The position numbers and the translations under genes are program-made. Below are positions 48,970 to 57,479 of a DNA stretch of 64,000 nucleotides, piece after piece (the first letter of the stretch is position 1; each line of letters begins with the position of its first letter). This DNA comes from Gemmatimonadota bacterium (GTDB lineage: Bacteria > Gemmatimonadota > Gemmatimonadetes > Longimicrobiales > Gaopeijiaceae). Under the pieces are notes generated by a model. The model saw nothing but the letters and a program-made list of their open reading frames with translations, did no database searches and was not told the DNA's origin. Location of the stretch: contig JADFSR010000014.1 in the NCBI GenBank assembly GCA_022560615.1, forward strand, positions 28,875 through 92,874, read 5' to 3'.

Positions 48970-51191
48970 TGCCCATCCTCGCCGCTAGCGCGTGCGGGTC
49001 CTGCGCCCAACATCGCACGCAGAGCCTCGTTCGGCTCGGCCTGAACCCTGGCAAGTGGGACTATTTGGTCGCGCTCGCCGGCAACCCCAACGTCGGTAAG
49101 AGCACGGTCTTCAACGCGCTGACCGGCCTCCGCCAGCACACCGGGAATTGGCCGGGCAAGACGGTGGTGCGAGCGGAAGGCGCGTTCGAGCACGAGGGGA
49201 AGCGCGTAAAGGTCGTCGACCTGCCAGGCACGTACTCGCTGCAGGCCGGCAGCGTCGACGAGGAAGTGGCGCGGGACTTCATACTGTTCGGTCGGCCGGA
49301 CGTCACCGTAGTGGTCGTGGACGCTACGCGCCTCGAGCGGAACCTCAATCTCGTGTTCCAGATCAGGGAGATCACCGACAGGGTGGTGGTCTTCCTCAAC
49401 CTCATCGACGAGGCCCGCCGGCACGGCATCGCGATCGACGCGAAGAAGCTCGAGAAGGAGCTGGGCGTGCCGGTGGTGCAGGGTGTGGCACGAGAGAGCG
49501 TCGGAATCGATGACCTGCTCGACGCGGTCCACGAAGTCGCGACAGGTGCTGGTTCCAGGCAGCAGATGCACATCGCGCGGCATGCACCGCGAGTCGAGCG
49601 GGCGATCGCTGGCCTCGTGCCGGTGATCGAGCGGGTCTTCCCCGAGGTACCGAACCCGCGCTGGGTCGCGCTGCGACTGCTCAACGCCGACGAAGCGGTA
49701 ATGGAGGCGGTGCGCACGGGTGAGCTCGGTCAACTGTCTCGGGACGATTCAGGCGAGCTGGTCGACCTGGCGCCCGAACCGGGCCGGGAGCAGGTGCTCG
49801 ACACCGCCATGCGACTGCGTTGGGACCTGCCGCCCGACTTCCACGACGTGGTCACGCAGCGCGCGTACGAGGCCGCGGAAGAAGTCGCGTCTCGCGTCCA
49901 GTTGGGCGGCCTCAAGAAGGCCGGATTCGCTTTCGATCGGAAGCTGGACGCGTGGCTCACGAGTCGGGTCTTCGGCTTCCCGCTCATGCTGTTGATCCTG
50001 GCGGTCGTCTTCTGGATCACCATCGAGGGTGCGAACGTGCCGTCGTCCATGTTGGCGACGCTGCTCGTGGAGAACGGCCGACCGTGGCTGCACGGGCTCG
50101 CCGCAGCGATGTCACTGCCATGGTGGCTCGACGGATTCTTGATTGACGGAGTGTATCTCGCCACGGCGTGGGTGATCGCCGTGATGCTGCCACCGATGGC
50201 GATCTTCTTCCCGCTGTTCACGCTGCTGGAAGACTTCGGGTACCTGCCCCGGGTGGCGTTCAATCTCGACTCGATGTTCCAGAAAGCCGGTGCGCATGGC
50301 AAGCAGGCGCTTACGATGTGCATGGGCTTCGGTTGCAACGCCGCGGGCGTCGTCGCTACGCGGGTCATCGACTCCCCGCGCGAGCGCCTCATCGCGATCA
50401 TCACCAACAACTTCTCGCTCTGCAACGGGCGATGGCCGACACAGATTCTCATCGCGACGATCTTCATCGGGGCGCTCGCTCCCTCGCGGCTCGGCGGCCT
50501 GGTGAGCGCGAGCGCCGTGGTCGGCATCGCGCTGCTCGGCATCGTGATGATGTTCTTCTCGTCGTGGATTCTGTCTCGGACGGTGCTGCGCGGAGAGGCC
50601 TCGACTTTCAGCCTCGAGCTGCCGCCGTACCGCCCGCCCCGTGTGCTGCAGACACTCTATACGTCGGTCATCGACCGGACCCTGATCGTACTCTGGCGCG
50701 CCGTGATCTTCGCGATTCCGGCCGGTGCGGTCATATGGCTCATATCGAACATCTCGGTCGGTGGCCTGACCCTCGCGCACCACGCGGTGGGGTGGCTGGA
50801 CCCGGTCGGCCTTCTGCTCGGGATGAACGGCGTCATCCTGCTCGCTTACGTCGTAGCGATCCCGGCGAACGAGATCGTCATCCCGACGATCCTGATGCTG
50901 ACCGTTCTCACGGGCGCTGGGGCGGGAGGCGAGGGGGCTGGCGTGATGTTCGAGTTCGGCAGCGTGAGCGTGACCGGGGATCTGCTCCGAGGTGGAGGTT
51001 GGACGCTGCTGACCGCCGTGAGCCTCATGCTGTTCAGCCTACTGCACAACCCGTGCTCCACGACGATCTACACGATCTACAAGGAGACACGAAGCGCGAA
51101 GTGGACCACGGTCGCGACGCTCATGCCGGTCGTGATGGGCGTCACCGTCTGCTTCCTGGTGACCCAGGTCTGGAGACTGCTCGGGGCATAG
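48969..51191 (+). CDS. feoB: FeoB-family ferrous iron (or manganese) transporter, divergent type
   Basis: A 740-aa polytopic transporter. The cytosolic G domain has G1 GNPNVGKST (38-46), G3 DLPG and G4 NLID. The N-terminus adds a CGSC motif (residues 9-12). The membrane part carries the Cys-containing gate segments MCMGFGCNAAGVVATRVIDS and NNFSLCNGRWPTQI. The second differs from the canonical 'PFM-x-C-x-ARLP' form found in the paralogue downstream. Together with its MntR-like regulator, this raises the possibility of manganese transport. It is translationally coupled to the regulator-FeoA fusion. Confidence 0.9.
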   Translation: MPILAASACGSCAQHRTQSLVRLGLNPGKWDYLVALAGNPNVGKSTVFNALTGLRQHTGNWPGKTVVRAEGAFEHEGKRVKVVDLPGTYSLQAGSVDEEVARDFILFGRPDVTVVVVDATRLERNLNLVFQIREITDRVVVFLNLIDEARRHGIAIDAKKLEKELGVPVVQGVARESVGIDDLLDAVHEVATGAGSRQQMHIARHAPRVERAIAGLVPVIERVFPEVPNPRWVALRLLNADEAVMEAVRTGELGQLSRDDSGELVDLAPEPGREQVLDTAMRLRWDLPPDFHDVVTQRAYEAAEEVASRVQLGGLKKAGFAFDRKLDAWLTSRVFGFPLMLLILAVVFWITIEGANVPSSMLATLLVENGRPWLHGLAAAMSLPWWLDGFLIDGVYLATAWVIAVMLPPMAIFFPLFTLLEDFGYLPRVAFNLDSMFQKAGAHGKQALTMCMGFGCNAAGVVATRVIDSPRERLIAIITNNFSLCNGRWPTQILIATIFIGALAPSRLGGLVSASAVVGIALLGIVMMFFSSWILSRTVLRGEASTFSLELPPYRPPRVLQTLYTSVIDRTLIVLWRAVIFAIPAGAVIWLISNISVGGLTLAHHAVGWLDPVGLLLGMNGVILLAYVVAIPANEIVIPTILMLTVLTGAGAGGEGAGVMFEFGSVSVTGDLLRGGGWTLLTAVSLMLFSLLHNPCSTTIYTIYKETRSAKWTTVATLMPVVMGVTVCFLVTQVWRLLGA

Positions 51192-51312
51192 GCGATCTTG
51201 TCGGCTCCCGCAGCGGGATGTGCATCTCCACGAGGTCGGCTAGCCCGCCACGGGACGCGGGGAGGTGCGGTGGCGGTGTCTTCCATGAAGGGACTGCGTC
51301 GCATACCTTAGT

Positions 51313-51333
51313 TGAGAGTCAATTTCATTCTCA
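51313..51333 (+). promoter_or_regulatory. Fur-like inverted repeat upstream of feoA2-feoB2
   Basis: TGAGAGTCAATTTCATTCTC plus A forms an imperfect 21-bp inverted repeat (TGAGAgT...AtTCTCA) in an AT-rich patch, 14 bp before the feoA2 start. It differs from the operator at 47859, so this unit is probably controlled by another metalloregulator such as Fur. Confidence 0.4.
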
Positions 51334-51346
51334 GGTAGGGTCGCCC

Positions 51347-51652
51347 GTGGACACAGCTGTCCAGCTTCCGACAGTCCCCGTAACCGCTTTAGGCGGGGCG
51401 GTTGGGGAGCTGCGTCTCGGCCAGGTGCCCCTGCGTCAGACGGTGGAGCTCGTCAGCATCGATTTGCCTCCGGACCAGGCCGAGCCCCTACTCGAGCGTG
51501 GAATCCTTCCGGGATGTCGCATCTGCCCCGTCCGCTCGTCTCCGGCCGGAGACCCGATCATCTCCATCGACGGCTCGATAATAGCGCTTCGTAAGGAGAC
51601 CGCCGCGTGTTTGTGTGTGCGTCTCCTCAATCAGTTCCGGGACGCGGACTGA
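51347..51652 (+). CDS. feoA: FeoA-domain protein
   Basis: A 101-aa FeoA-like SH3-fold protein: LRQTVELVSIDLPPDQAEPL then LERGILPGCRICPVRSSPAG DPIISIDGSIIALRKETA. This contains the 'G..pG..v.......dP..i...g..iaLr' pattern. FeoA associates with FeoB and modulates its activity. GTG at 51347 follows AGGTAGGG. It is transcribed just ahead of feoB2 and is separated from feoB1 by 155 bp with its own putative operator. Confidence 0.85.
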   Translation: MDTAVQLPTVPVTALGGAVGELRLGQVPLRQTVELVSIDLPPDQAEPLLERGILPGCRICPVRSSPAGDPIISIDGSIIALRKETAACLCVRLLNQFRDAD

Positions 51653-51668
51653 GGCTAGCAGCCCTCCA

Positions 51669-53603
51669 TTGGCTGAGCTGCACGCTGTCCTGGAAGGCGG
51701 ACGCGTTGCCTCCGGTGTCGCCGTCCAAGAAGTAGCCCAGACACCGCTCGTCGCCCTGATCGGGCCGCCCAACTCGGGCAAGACCACCCTCTTCAATCAG
51801 CTTACCGGTCTCCGGCAGAAGGTCGCCAACTATCCCGGAGTCACCGTCGAGAAGAAGGTTGGCAAGGTCGCGTTACCGGACGGTGGAGAACTCGACCTCG
51901 TCGACCTGCCGGGTGTCCACGGATTCTCTGCGCGGACGCTTGACGAGAGGATCACGCGAGACGTGCTCGAAGGACGGGTCGAGGGCATCCGCGCTCCTGA
52001 TGCACTTGTGCTCATCGTCGACTCCACGCGCCTCGAGAGCCAGCTCATGCTGGTCGAGCCCGTGCTCGAGCTCGAGTTGCCGACGCTGCTCGTGCTCAAC
52101 ATGTCAGACGAGTTGGAGGAGCGTGGCGGGCGAGTGGACGACGCTCCCTTGGCAGAGCGCCTGGGCGTGAAGGTCGTGCGCACCAGCGCCCGCACCGGTT
52201 TTGGGATGGATGCGGTGCGGGAGTTCCTTGCGGCGGATGTGGCCGTCGCCGACCCCGCAAGCGCTGTGCGGCAGCGGACCCTGACCAACGTTCCCCGAGG
52301 TGTCGCCCTGCCGATGGTGGACGTGTTCAAGGCTCGGCGAGCGAGGGTCCGCGAAGTCGTCGAGGAGGCGGGCTTCAGGCCGCCAGGTCCGTCCCACCTC
52401 AGCGACCGCTTGGACCACCTGTTCTTGCACCGGGTCTGGGGCCCTCTGGTCTTCCTCGCCGTGGTCGTCCTGGTTTTCCAGTCGATCTTCACGTGGGCGG
52501 TGCCGCTCATGGACGGTGTCGAGTTCGTCGTCGGCGCATCGGGCGGCTGGTTGACCGCGAACCTGCCCGACACATGGTTTCGATCGCTGCTCGTGGACGG
52601 TGTGTGGGCGGGTGTCGGGTCCGTGGTGATCTTCTTGCCGCAGATCCTCGTCCTCTTCCTCTTCCTGGGGGTGTTGGAGGACTCCGGGTACATGGCGCGC
52701 GCGGCCGTCATCGCGGACCGTATGATGTACCGGGTCGGGCTCCAGGGCAGGGCGTTTCTGCCGCTGCTGTCGGGTTATGCCTGCGCAGTGCCGGCCATCC
52801 TCGCCGCGCGCACGGTCGAGGACGAGCGGGACCGCCTCGCGACGATCTTCGTGACGCCCTTCATGACGTGCTCGGCACGGTTGCCGGTGTACGCTTTGCT
52901 GATCGCGGCCTTCATCCCGGACGAGCCGCTCCTCGGTCCAATCATGGGAAAGCGGGCCGCTGTGTTGCTCGGGCTATATGGCCTCGGAATCGTCGCGGCG
53001 ATCAGTACAGCCTTCCTACTCAAACGCACGCTGCTCAAGGCCGAGCCGACGGCGTTCCTGATGGAGCTGCCACCATACCGCATCCCATCGCTCCGGTCGC
53101 TCGGGCTTCGGCTCCTGGACCGGAGCGGGATCTTCTTGAAGCGCGTCGGAAAGGTCATCTTCACTGTCGCGATCGTGCTGTGGACGCTGACGCAGTTCCC
53201 GCGCACCGAGCTTGGTCCGCCGCTGATCGAAGACAGTGTGCTCGCGAGCATCGGCCACGTCATCGAACCGGTGATCGCGCCCCTTGGCTTCGACTGGAAG
53301 ATCGGCGTGGGCTTGGTGACCTCGCTCGCCGCTCGCGAGGTGATCGTGGGTACGCTTGGGACGATTTACGGAGTTGAGGGGGCGGGCGACGAGTCGTTCG
53401 CGTTGCAGGATGCGCTCGCCGAAGCCATGACACCGGCGGCCGCGATCGGGCTGCTGATCTTCTTTGCGTTCGCGCTTCAGTGCATGTCGACCGTCGCGGT
53501 CATGCGGCGCGAAACAGCCGGATGGAAATGGCCCGTGCTCCAGTTCACGTACATGCTCGTGCTCGCGTACGCGGGCGCGTTCATCGCCGTTCGCGTCTTC
53601 TAG
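51669..53603 (+). CDS. feoB: Ferrous iron transporter FeoB, canonical type
   Basis: A 644-aa FeoB. The G domain has G1 IGPPNSGKTT (31-40), G3 DLPG and G4 NMSD. The core membrane domain carries the two canonical Cys gate motifs, LLSGYACAVPAILAARTV and PFMTCSARLPVYALL. It takes up Fe(II) with GTP hydrolysis. Compared with the paralogue at 48969, the N-terminal region is shorter and the second gate motif is the standard form. TTG at 51669 is the best start after the feoA2 stop, but the Shine-Dalgarno sequence is weak; an in-frame GTG at 51615, inside feoA2, is possible. Confidence 0.92.
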   Translation: MAELHAVLEGGRVASGVAVQEVAQTPLVALIGPPNSGKTTLFNQLTGLRQKVANYPGVTVEKKVGKVALPDGGELDLVDLPGVHGFSARTLDERITRDVLEGRVEGIRAPDALVLIVDSTRLESQLMLVEPVLELELPTLLVLNMSDELEERGGRVDDAPLAERLGVKVVRTSARTGFGMDAVREFLAADVAVADPASAVRQRTLTNVPRGVALPMVDVFKARRARVREVVEEAGFRPPGPSHLSDRLDHLFLHRVWGPLVFLAVVVLVFQSIFTWAVPLMDGVEFVVGASGGWLTANLPDTWFRSLLVDGVWAGVGSVVIFLPQILVLFLFLGVLEDSGYMARAAVIADRMMYRVGLQGRAFLPLLSGYACAVPAILAARTVEDERDRLATIFVTPFMTCSARLPVYALLIAAFIPDEPLLGPIMGKRAAVLLGLYGLGIVAAISTAFLLKRTLLKAEPTAFLMELPPYRIPSLRSLGLRLLDRSGIFLKRVGKVIFTVAIVLWTLTQFPRTELGPPLIEDSVLASIGHVIEPVIAPLGFDWKIGVGLVTSLAAREVIVGTLGTIYGVEGAGDESFALQDALAEAMTPAAAIGLLIFFAFALQCMSTVAVMRRETAGWKWPVLQFTYMLVLAYAGAFIAVRVF

Positions 53604-53804
53604 GCGCGGCCCGCTTCACGCCAGGCACGGGCCGCTAGACTGCCGCCGCCTTCCACTTCCCACGCTCGAAGAGGGTGCCGCTGACGACTGCCAGTACCTT
53701 CCATCGGCCTGCCAGCACCGCGTATACTACGGTAGCCGAACGGGAGGTGCCGCTCCTGCCTGCGCGTCCATTCGTCCCCCATCTCCATCGATGGAAAGAA
53801 GCTG

Positions 53805-54464
53805 ATGAGAAAAAGCATTCTGACCGTCTCGACCGTGCTGTTCCTCGCTGTCCCGGCTGTGGTTTCGGCGCAGGGACTTGGCATCGCCGCGCGCGCGGGC
53901 ACACTGGGCGTGGGTGCCGAAATAGCACTCGGGCTCACGAACTGGTTTGTCGTCCGCGGCGGTGCCGGACTCATGCCATTCGAGCCGAGTACGAGCATCG
54001 AGGATATCGACGTCACGCTCATATTGCCTGAGTGGTTCAACGTCGGCGTGGACGTTTATCTCGGCGGTTCGTTCCGGATCGGCGGAGGCGTGCTGTTCAA
54101 GTCCGACGACCCCAGGGTCGAGGGCAACTTCACCACGGACCAAGACATCGGTGGGCGGTCCTTCACGCCCGCGGAGCTCGGTACGCTCACTGGTGTCCTC
54201 TCTTCAAGAGATAGGGCGCCATACGCGCTGATCGGTTTCGGCAATCATATCTCCTCAGGCATCGGGCTCTTCTTGGACCTCGGCGTGGCGTTCCTAGGTG
54301 AACCTGAGATCAACCTGTATGCCACGGAGGGTACGTTCCTGGATCGGGCCGAGCTAAACTCTCGCTTGGCCGCCGAGGCTCGCGACTGGGAGGAGTCGGC
54401 CGGTTCGTACCTGAACTATTGGCCAATCTTCAACCTCGGGGTGCGCATCGGCCTTGGCGGCTGA
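53805..54464 (+). CDS. Outer-membrane beta-barrel protein
   Basis: A 219-aa exported protein: signal peptide KSILTVSTVLFLAVPAVVSAQ, then alternating amphipathic strands rich in Gly and aromatics (GVGAEIALGLTNWFVVRGGAG, FNVGVDVYLGGSFRIGGGVL, YALIGFGNHI, IFNLGVRIGLGG). It ends close to the aromatic/hydrophobic pattern of barrel proteins, with no terminal Phe. An 8- to 10-strand barrel is likely. GGAAAGAAG precedes the ATG. It lies downstream of feoB2 with a 200-bp gap in which I see nothing. Confidence 0.7.
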   Translation: MRKSILTVSTVLFLAVPAVVSAQGLGIAARAGTLGVGAEIALGLTNWFVVRGGAGLMPFEPSTSIEDIDVTLILPEWFNVGVDVYLGGSFRIGGGVLFKSDDPRVEGNFTTDQDIGGRSFTPAELGTLTGVLSSRDRAPYALIGFGNHISSGIGLFLDLGVAFLGEPEINLYATEGTFLDRAELNSRLAAEARDWEESAGSYLNYWPIFNLGVRIGLGG

Positions 54465-54527
54465 TCCGTTCATACCGAAGGGCGGAACGGGTGCCCGCGC
54501 GGCTTCAGCCGAGCGAGCGTTCTCTCG

Positions 54528-55967
54528 TCAGGGGTTGGATGGCACCTGGGGCACACCTGTTCGGGACGATACGCGGGAGGCCACTATTGCGAACAGCGCG
54601 AGGAAAACCGGCTCGATCACGAACTTGAAGCGCAGGTTCTCCCCCAGCTCCATGGCGCATGCTATCACGATCGTGTAGGAGACGATCGTGGCCATGAAGA
54701 GCGGTGCCGCGTCATGGCGGATCCGTTCCAGAGCGTCCCGGGGACGCAGTTTACGCGTAAGCTGAAAGCCGTAGAGCAATAGCACGGCTGGAAAGAGTAG
54801 GAAGTAGAACGACCCGTAATAGCCTCTGCCGAGGGAGTTCTCCAGGCGTGCCACGAGCGGTCGGCCGAGGATCGTTTGCTCGACCGCAACGTGCAGCCTG
54901 ATGTGATCCCGGTTGTCCGCCAGGTGCGCGAAGTCCGTCGAGGGTGTGGCAAAGTTTCCGTATGCGGTGATCACGTTGCGCAGGTACTGAGTCGGCGTGG
55001 CCTTGATGAGCAGCACTGCGCTAGAGCGGTAGTCCCTGGAAATCGCCGGGATGTTGATGTTGTGCGAGTCGTTCCCGGACAGCACCGGAATCGGGCTCTC
55101 TTCGTCGTATCCGAGGCGGCGGTATTCGATGGGTGCCGCGAAGGCCTCGACGCGCACGACGGGGCTCAGTGTGCCACTGTCGTAGAGGTCGTCCAGCACC
55201 GCGCTGTCCTGGTCGAAAAGCGCGGTCCTCCAGAGCCCCATTCCGTACCAACTGCTCGCGCCGAAGAAGCCGTATTGAATCTGATTCTTCCCGTACCAGG
55301 CGGTCGGTAGAAGCACGAGCACGAGCAGCAGGGCCAACTGCCGGCGCGTCGGTCGTCCGATGAGCAAGAGCGCGAGAGGGACGACCCCGAGCAAGAGGAT
55401 CAAGTGATAGACGCTTCTGGTCATGATCAACGCGACAACAACGGCGACGAAACCCAGTGCGGCTCGTCCGCCCGCGTCTTCCTGCGCGCGCGTGACCAGA
55501 TATGCCGCGCTCGTTATGAGAAACGCAGCGGCAGTGGTATACAGCGCGTATGCCTCGAACAGAAAGAGAGCTGGATGGAGCGCGACGCCGAGGCCGGTGA
55601 CGAGCGCGACACGTGGAGCTCGGGTCACGCGACCGACGATCTGGACGCACAGGCCGGCGATCACCGCGCCGAGGGCGATGTGCAGAGCTTGCAACGCTTG
55701 CATGTGCACGGAGCCGAATAGCTTGATCAGCAGCGCGCCCAAGATGTTCCACAGTGGCGGTTGCCCGTGCATGTACCAGATGCTTTCAGCCGCACGGGTG
55801 CGTAGTAGCTCCGTCGGCAAACTCTGCCAGAACCAGCCCCACTTATCGGGGCCGAAGTCGTGAACGATCGTGACCCCGAGAACGAGCCAGTACAGCACCG
55901 CGACCACGACGTGCACGGTGCCCACGAGCACCGTGGAGCGTTTGAGCGTGTCGTGGTCGTAAGGCAT
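54528..55967 (-). CDS. GT39/ArnT-like membrane glycosyltransferase
   Basis: A 479-aa protein with about ten or more membrane helices. The first periplasmic loop carries SIWYMHGQPPLWNILGALLI, the position where GT39/GT83-type enzymes have their acidic catalytic site and 'PPL' motif. Long hydrophobic runs follow (ALLLVLVLLPTAWYG, FLLFPAVLLLYGF, FVIEPVFLALFAIVASR). Such enzymes use polyprenyl-phosphate sugars to glycosylate lipids or proteins at the periplasmic face. The acceptor is unknown. It is divergent from the hydrolase gene at 55989 (21-bp gap). Confidence 0.72.
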   Translation of the reverse strand: MPYDHDTLKRSTVLVGTVHVVVAVLYWLVLGVTIVHDFGPDKWGWFWQSLPTELLRTRAAESIWYMHGQPPLWNILGALLIKLFGSVHMQALQALHIALGAVIAGLCVQIVGRVTRAPRVALVTGLGVALHPALFLFEAYALYTTAAAFLITSAAYLVTRAQEDAGGRAALGFVAVVVALIMTRSVYHLILLLGVVPLALLLIGRPTRRQLALLLVLVLLPTAWYGKNQIQYGFFGASSWYGMGLWRTALFDQDSAVLDDLYDSGTLSPVVRVEAFAAPIEYRRLGYDEESPIPVLSGNDSHNINIPAISRDYRSSAVLLIKATPTQYLRNVITAYGNFATPSTDFAHLADNRDHIRLHVAVEQTILGRPLVARLENSLGRGYYGSFYFLLFPAVLLLYGFQLTRKLRPRDALERIRHDAAPLFMATIVSYTIVIACAMELGENLRFKFVIEPVFLALFAIVASRVSSRTGVPQVPSNP

Positions 55968-55988
55968 GGCAGAAGATAGTGTTAGAGG

Positions 55989-56670
55989 ATGTCCGCCCAA
56001 GCCACTGAACATCGATTCGTAGCGACGCAGTCCTCCGGAGAGGTGTCAGCGATTCTCGTGCGTCCTGAGACGGCTCGCGCTCTCTATAGTGTTCGGGCAT
56101 GGGGCCGGCGCGGGTATGCGACACGTCTTCATGGAGACCGTAACCGAGAAGCTGGCGGAGCTGGGCATCGCGACGTTCCGATACCACTTCCCGTACATGG
56201 AAGCCGGCCGGAGAGGGCCGAACCACGCGCCGATCCTCTTGAAGACGGTGCGCTCCGCGGTGGCCGAGGCCGCATCGCTCGAGCCCGAGCTCCCTCTGCT
56301 GGCTGGAGGGAAGTCGATGGGTGGGCGCATGACTTCTGCCGCGGCCTCGACCCAGCCTCTGCCAGGTGTGCTCGGACTCGCCTTTTTCGGCTTTCCACTG
56401 CACGCGCCCGGCCAGGACTCCGATGAGCGGGGCGCTCACCTCGCGGACGTCGGCCTCCCGATGCTCTTCCTGCAGGGTACCAGAGACAGGCTCGCGAGAC
56501 TCGACCTGCTCAAGCCGTTGCTGGGACGCGTGAAGCCGCGTCCGACGCTCCACGTGGTGGAGAGCGCCGACCACGGCTTTCACGTCACCAAGAAGTCCGG
56601 CCGCACCGACGAAGAGGTCCTCGACGAGATGTGCTCTCGCTTCTCCGACTGGATCTCGGAACTGGCCTAA
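55989..56670 (+). pseudogene. Alpha/beta hydrolase (Tex30/KAT8NL3-like), one frameshift
   Basis: The first frame gives MSAQATEHRFVATQSSGEVS and ILVRPETARALY. From 56089 another frame continues FGHGAGAGMRHVFMETVTEK, LAGGKSMGGRMTSAAAS (nucleophile Ser in GKSMGG), LFLQGTRDRL (Asp) and ADHGFHV (His). The two parts join perfectly if one base (A at about 56088) is removed. All catalytic residues are in the second part. It could be a recent mutation or a sequencing error; if real, the N-terminal strands are lost. Confidence 0.7.
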
Positions 56671-57128
56671 TCTGCGCTCAGCGCCTGTACCGGGTCGGTC
56701 CGCGATACCCGCTGGGCCGGGAGGTACAAGCCGACGAACGAGACCGCGGCGAGCACGAACGTCACCCCCCCGAATATCGCGGGGTCGGTGGGGCTCACAC
56801 CGATTAGAATCCCTGACATCGCGCCACCCATCGCGAACGCGAGCCCAAGCCCGATCACGAGCCCGAACACAGCTCGCTTGGCTCCCTGGCTCACGACCAT
56901 GCGCACGGTGCCGCCCCAGTTGGAGCCCATGAGCGGGTGGCCCTGCGTCGTGCCGACCGCGCCGACGCCGGGAAGCTCCTCGACGCGTGACGTCACGTCG
57001 GCCGTCGAGGCGGAGTAGTGCGATGAACGCTTCCTCCACTTCGTAGCCGTATCGCTCCCGGTACGCCTTTGCATCAGGTTGTGAAGCAGGAGGCGGTAGA
57101 ACGTGCGTGCGCGGTCGTGGTCGTTCAT
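56667..57128 (-). pseudogene. ADOP/FtsX-like permease, internally deleted
   Basis: The 153-residue frame joins three parts of a protein that is normally about 800 residues. The first is MNDHDRARTFYRLLLHNLMQ, the standard N-terminus of PadR-associated (ADOP-type) permeases. The second is a periplasmic piece VEELPGVGAVGTTQGHPLMG. The third is the final helices and C-terminus SGILIGVSPTDPAIFGGVTF ... VSRTDPVQALSAD. Most of the MacB-like periplasmic domain and several helices are gone. The start overlaps the end of the truncated padR gene (ATGA), as in intact modules. Confidence 0.78.
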
Positions 57129-57415
57129 GCCTGCTCCGGGTCACTCCCCACGTATCTCGCGCGCGCGACGCGCACGAGGGCGGCCAACAGCTCGACCTCC
57201 TCATGCAAAGCCGAGCGTCCGCTGCGAGTGATCGCGTAGAACCGACGCTTCCCACCTTCCCTCGGCGCACCCTCTGGCGGATCGACCTCGCGGATCAGGC
57301 TCTCGTCGGTCAACTCTCTGAGAGCGCCGTACAGTTTGCCTGGCCAAAGGCGCAGGTGACCCTCGGTACGCTCCAGCACTGTCGATCTGTTGACCCCTGG
57401 AGCAGCGGGCGGCAT
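57125..57415 (-). CDS. PadR-family regulator, N-terminally shortened
   Basis: The frame has the PadR recognition helix, wing and C-terminal helix: RTEGHLRLWPGKLYGALREL, then KRRFYAITRSGRSALHEEVE LLAALVRVARARY. The normal first helices (L-x-x-x-I-L-x-x-L...G-Y-G) are missing. The translation starts with unrelated PPAAPGVNRS and runs back towards the divergent sortilin-type gene. It is probably a broken partner of the deleted permease gene it overlaps, and unlikely to dimerise or bind DNA normally. Confidence 0.6.
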   Translation of the reverse strand: MPPAAPGVNRSTVLERTEGHLRLWPGKLYGALRELTDESLIREVDPPEGAPREGGKRRFYAITRSGRSALHEEVELLAALVRVARARYVGSDPEQA

Positions 57416-57479
57416 TGTGATCGTCCGGCCCGACGGGGACTTTTTTCTCGCGCCAAACCACGCCTTGGAGATGGACCGA

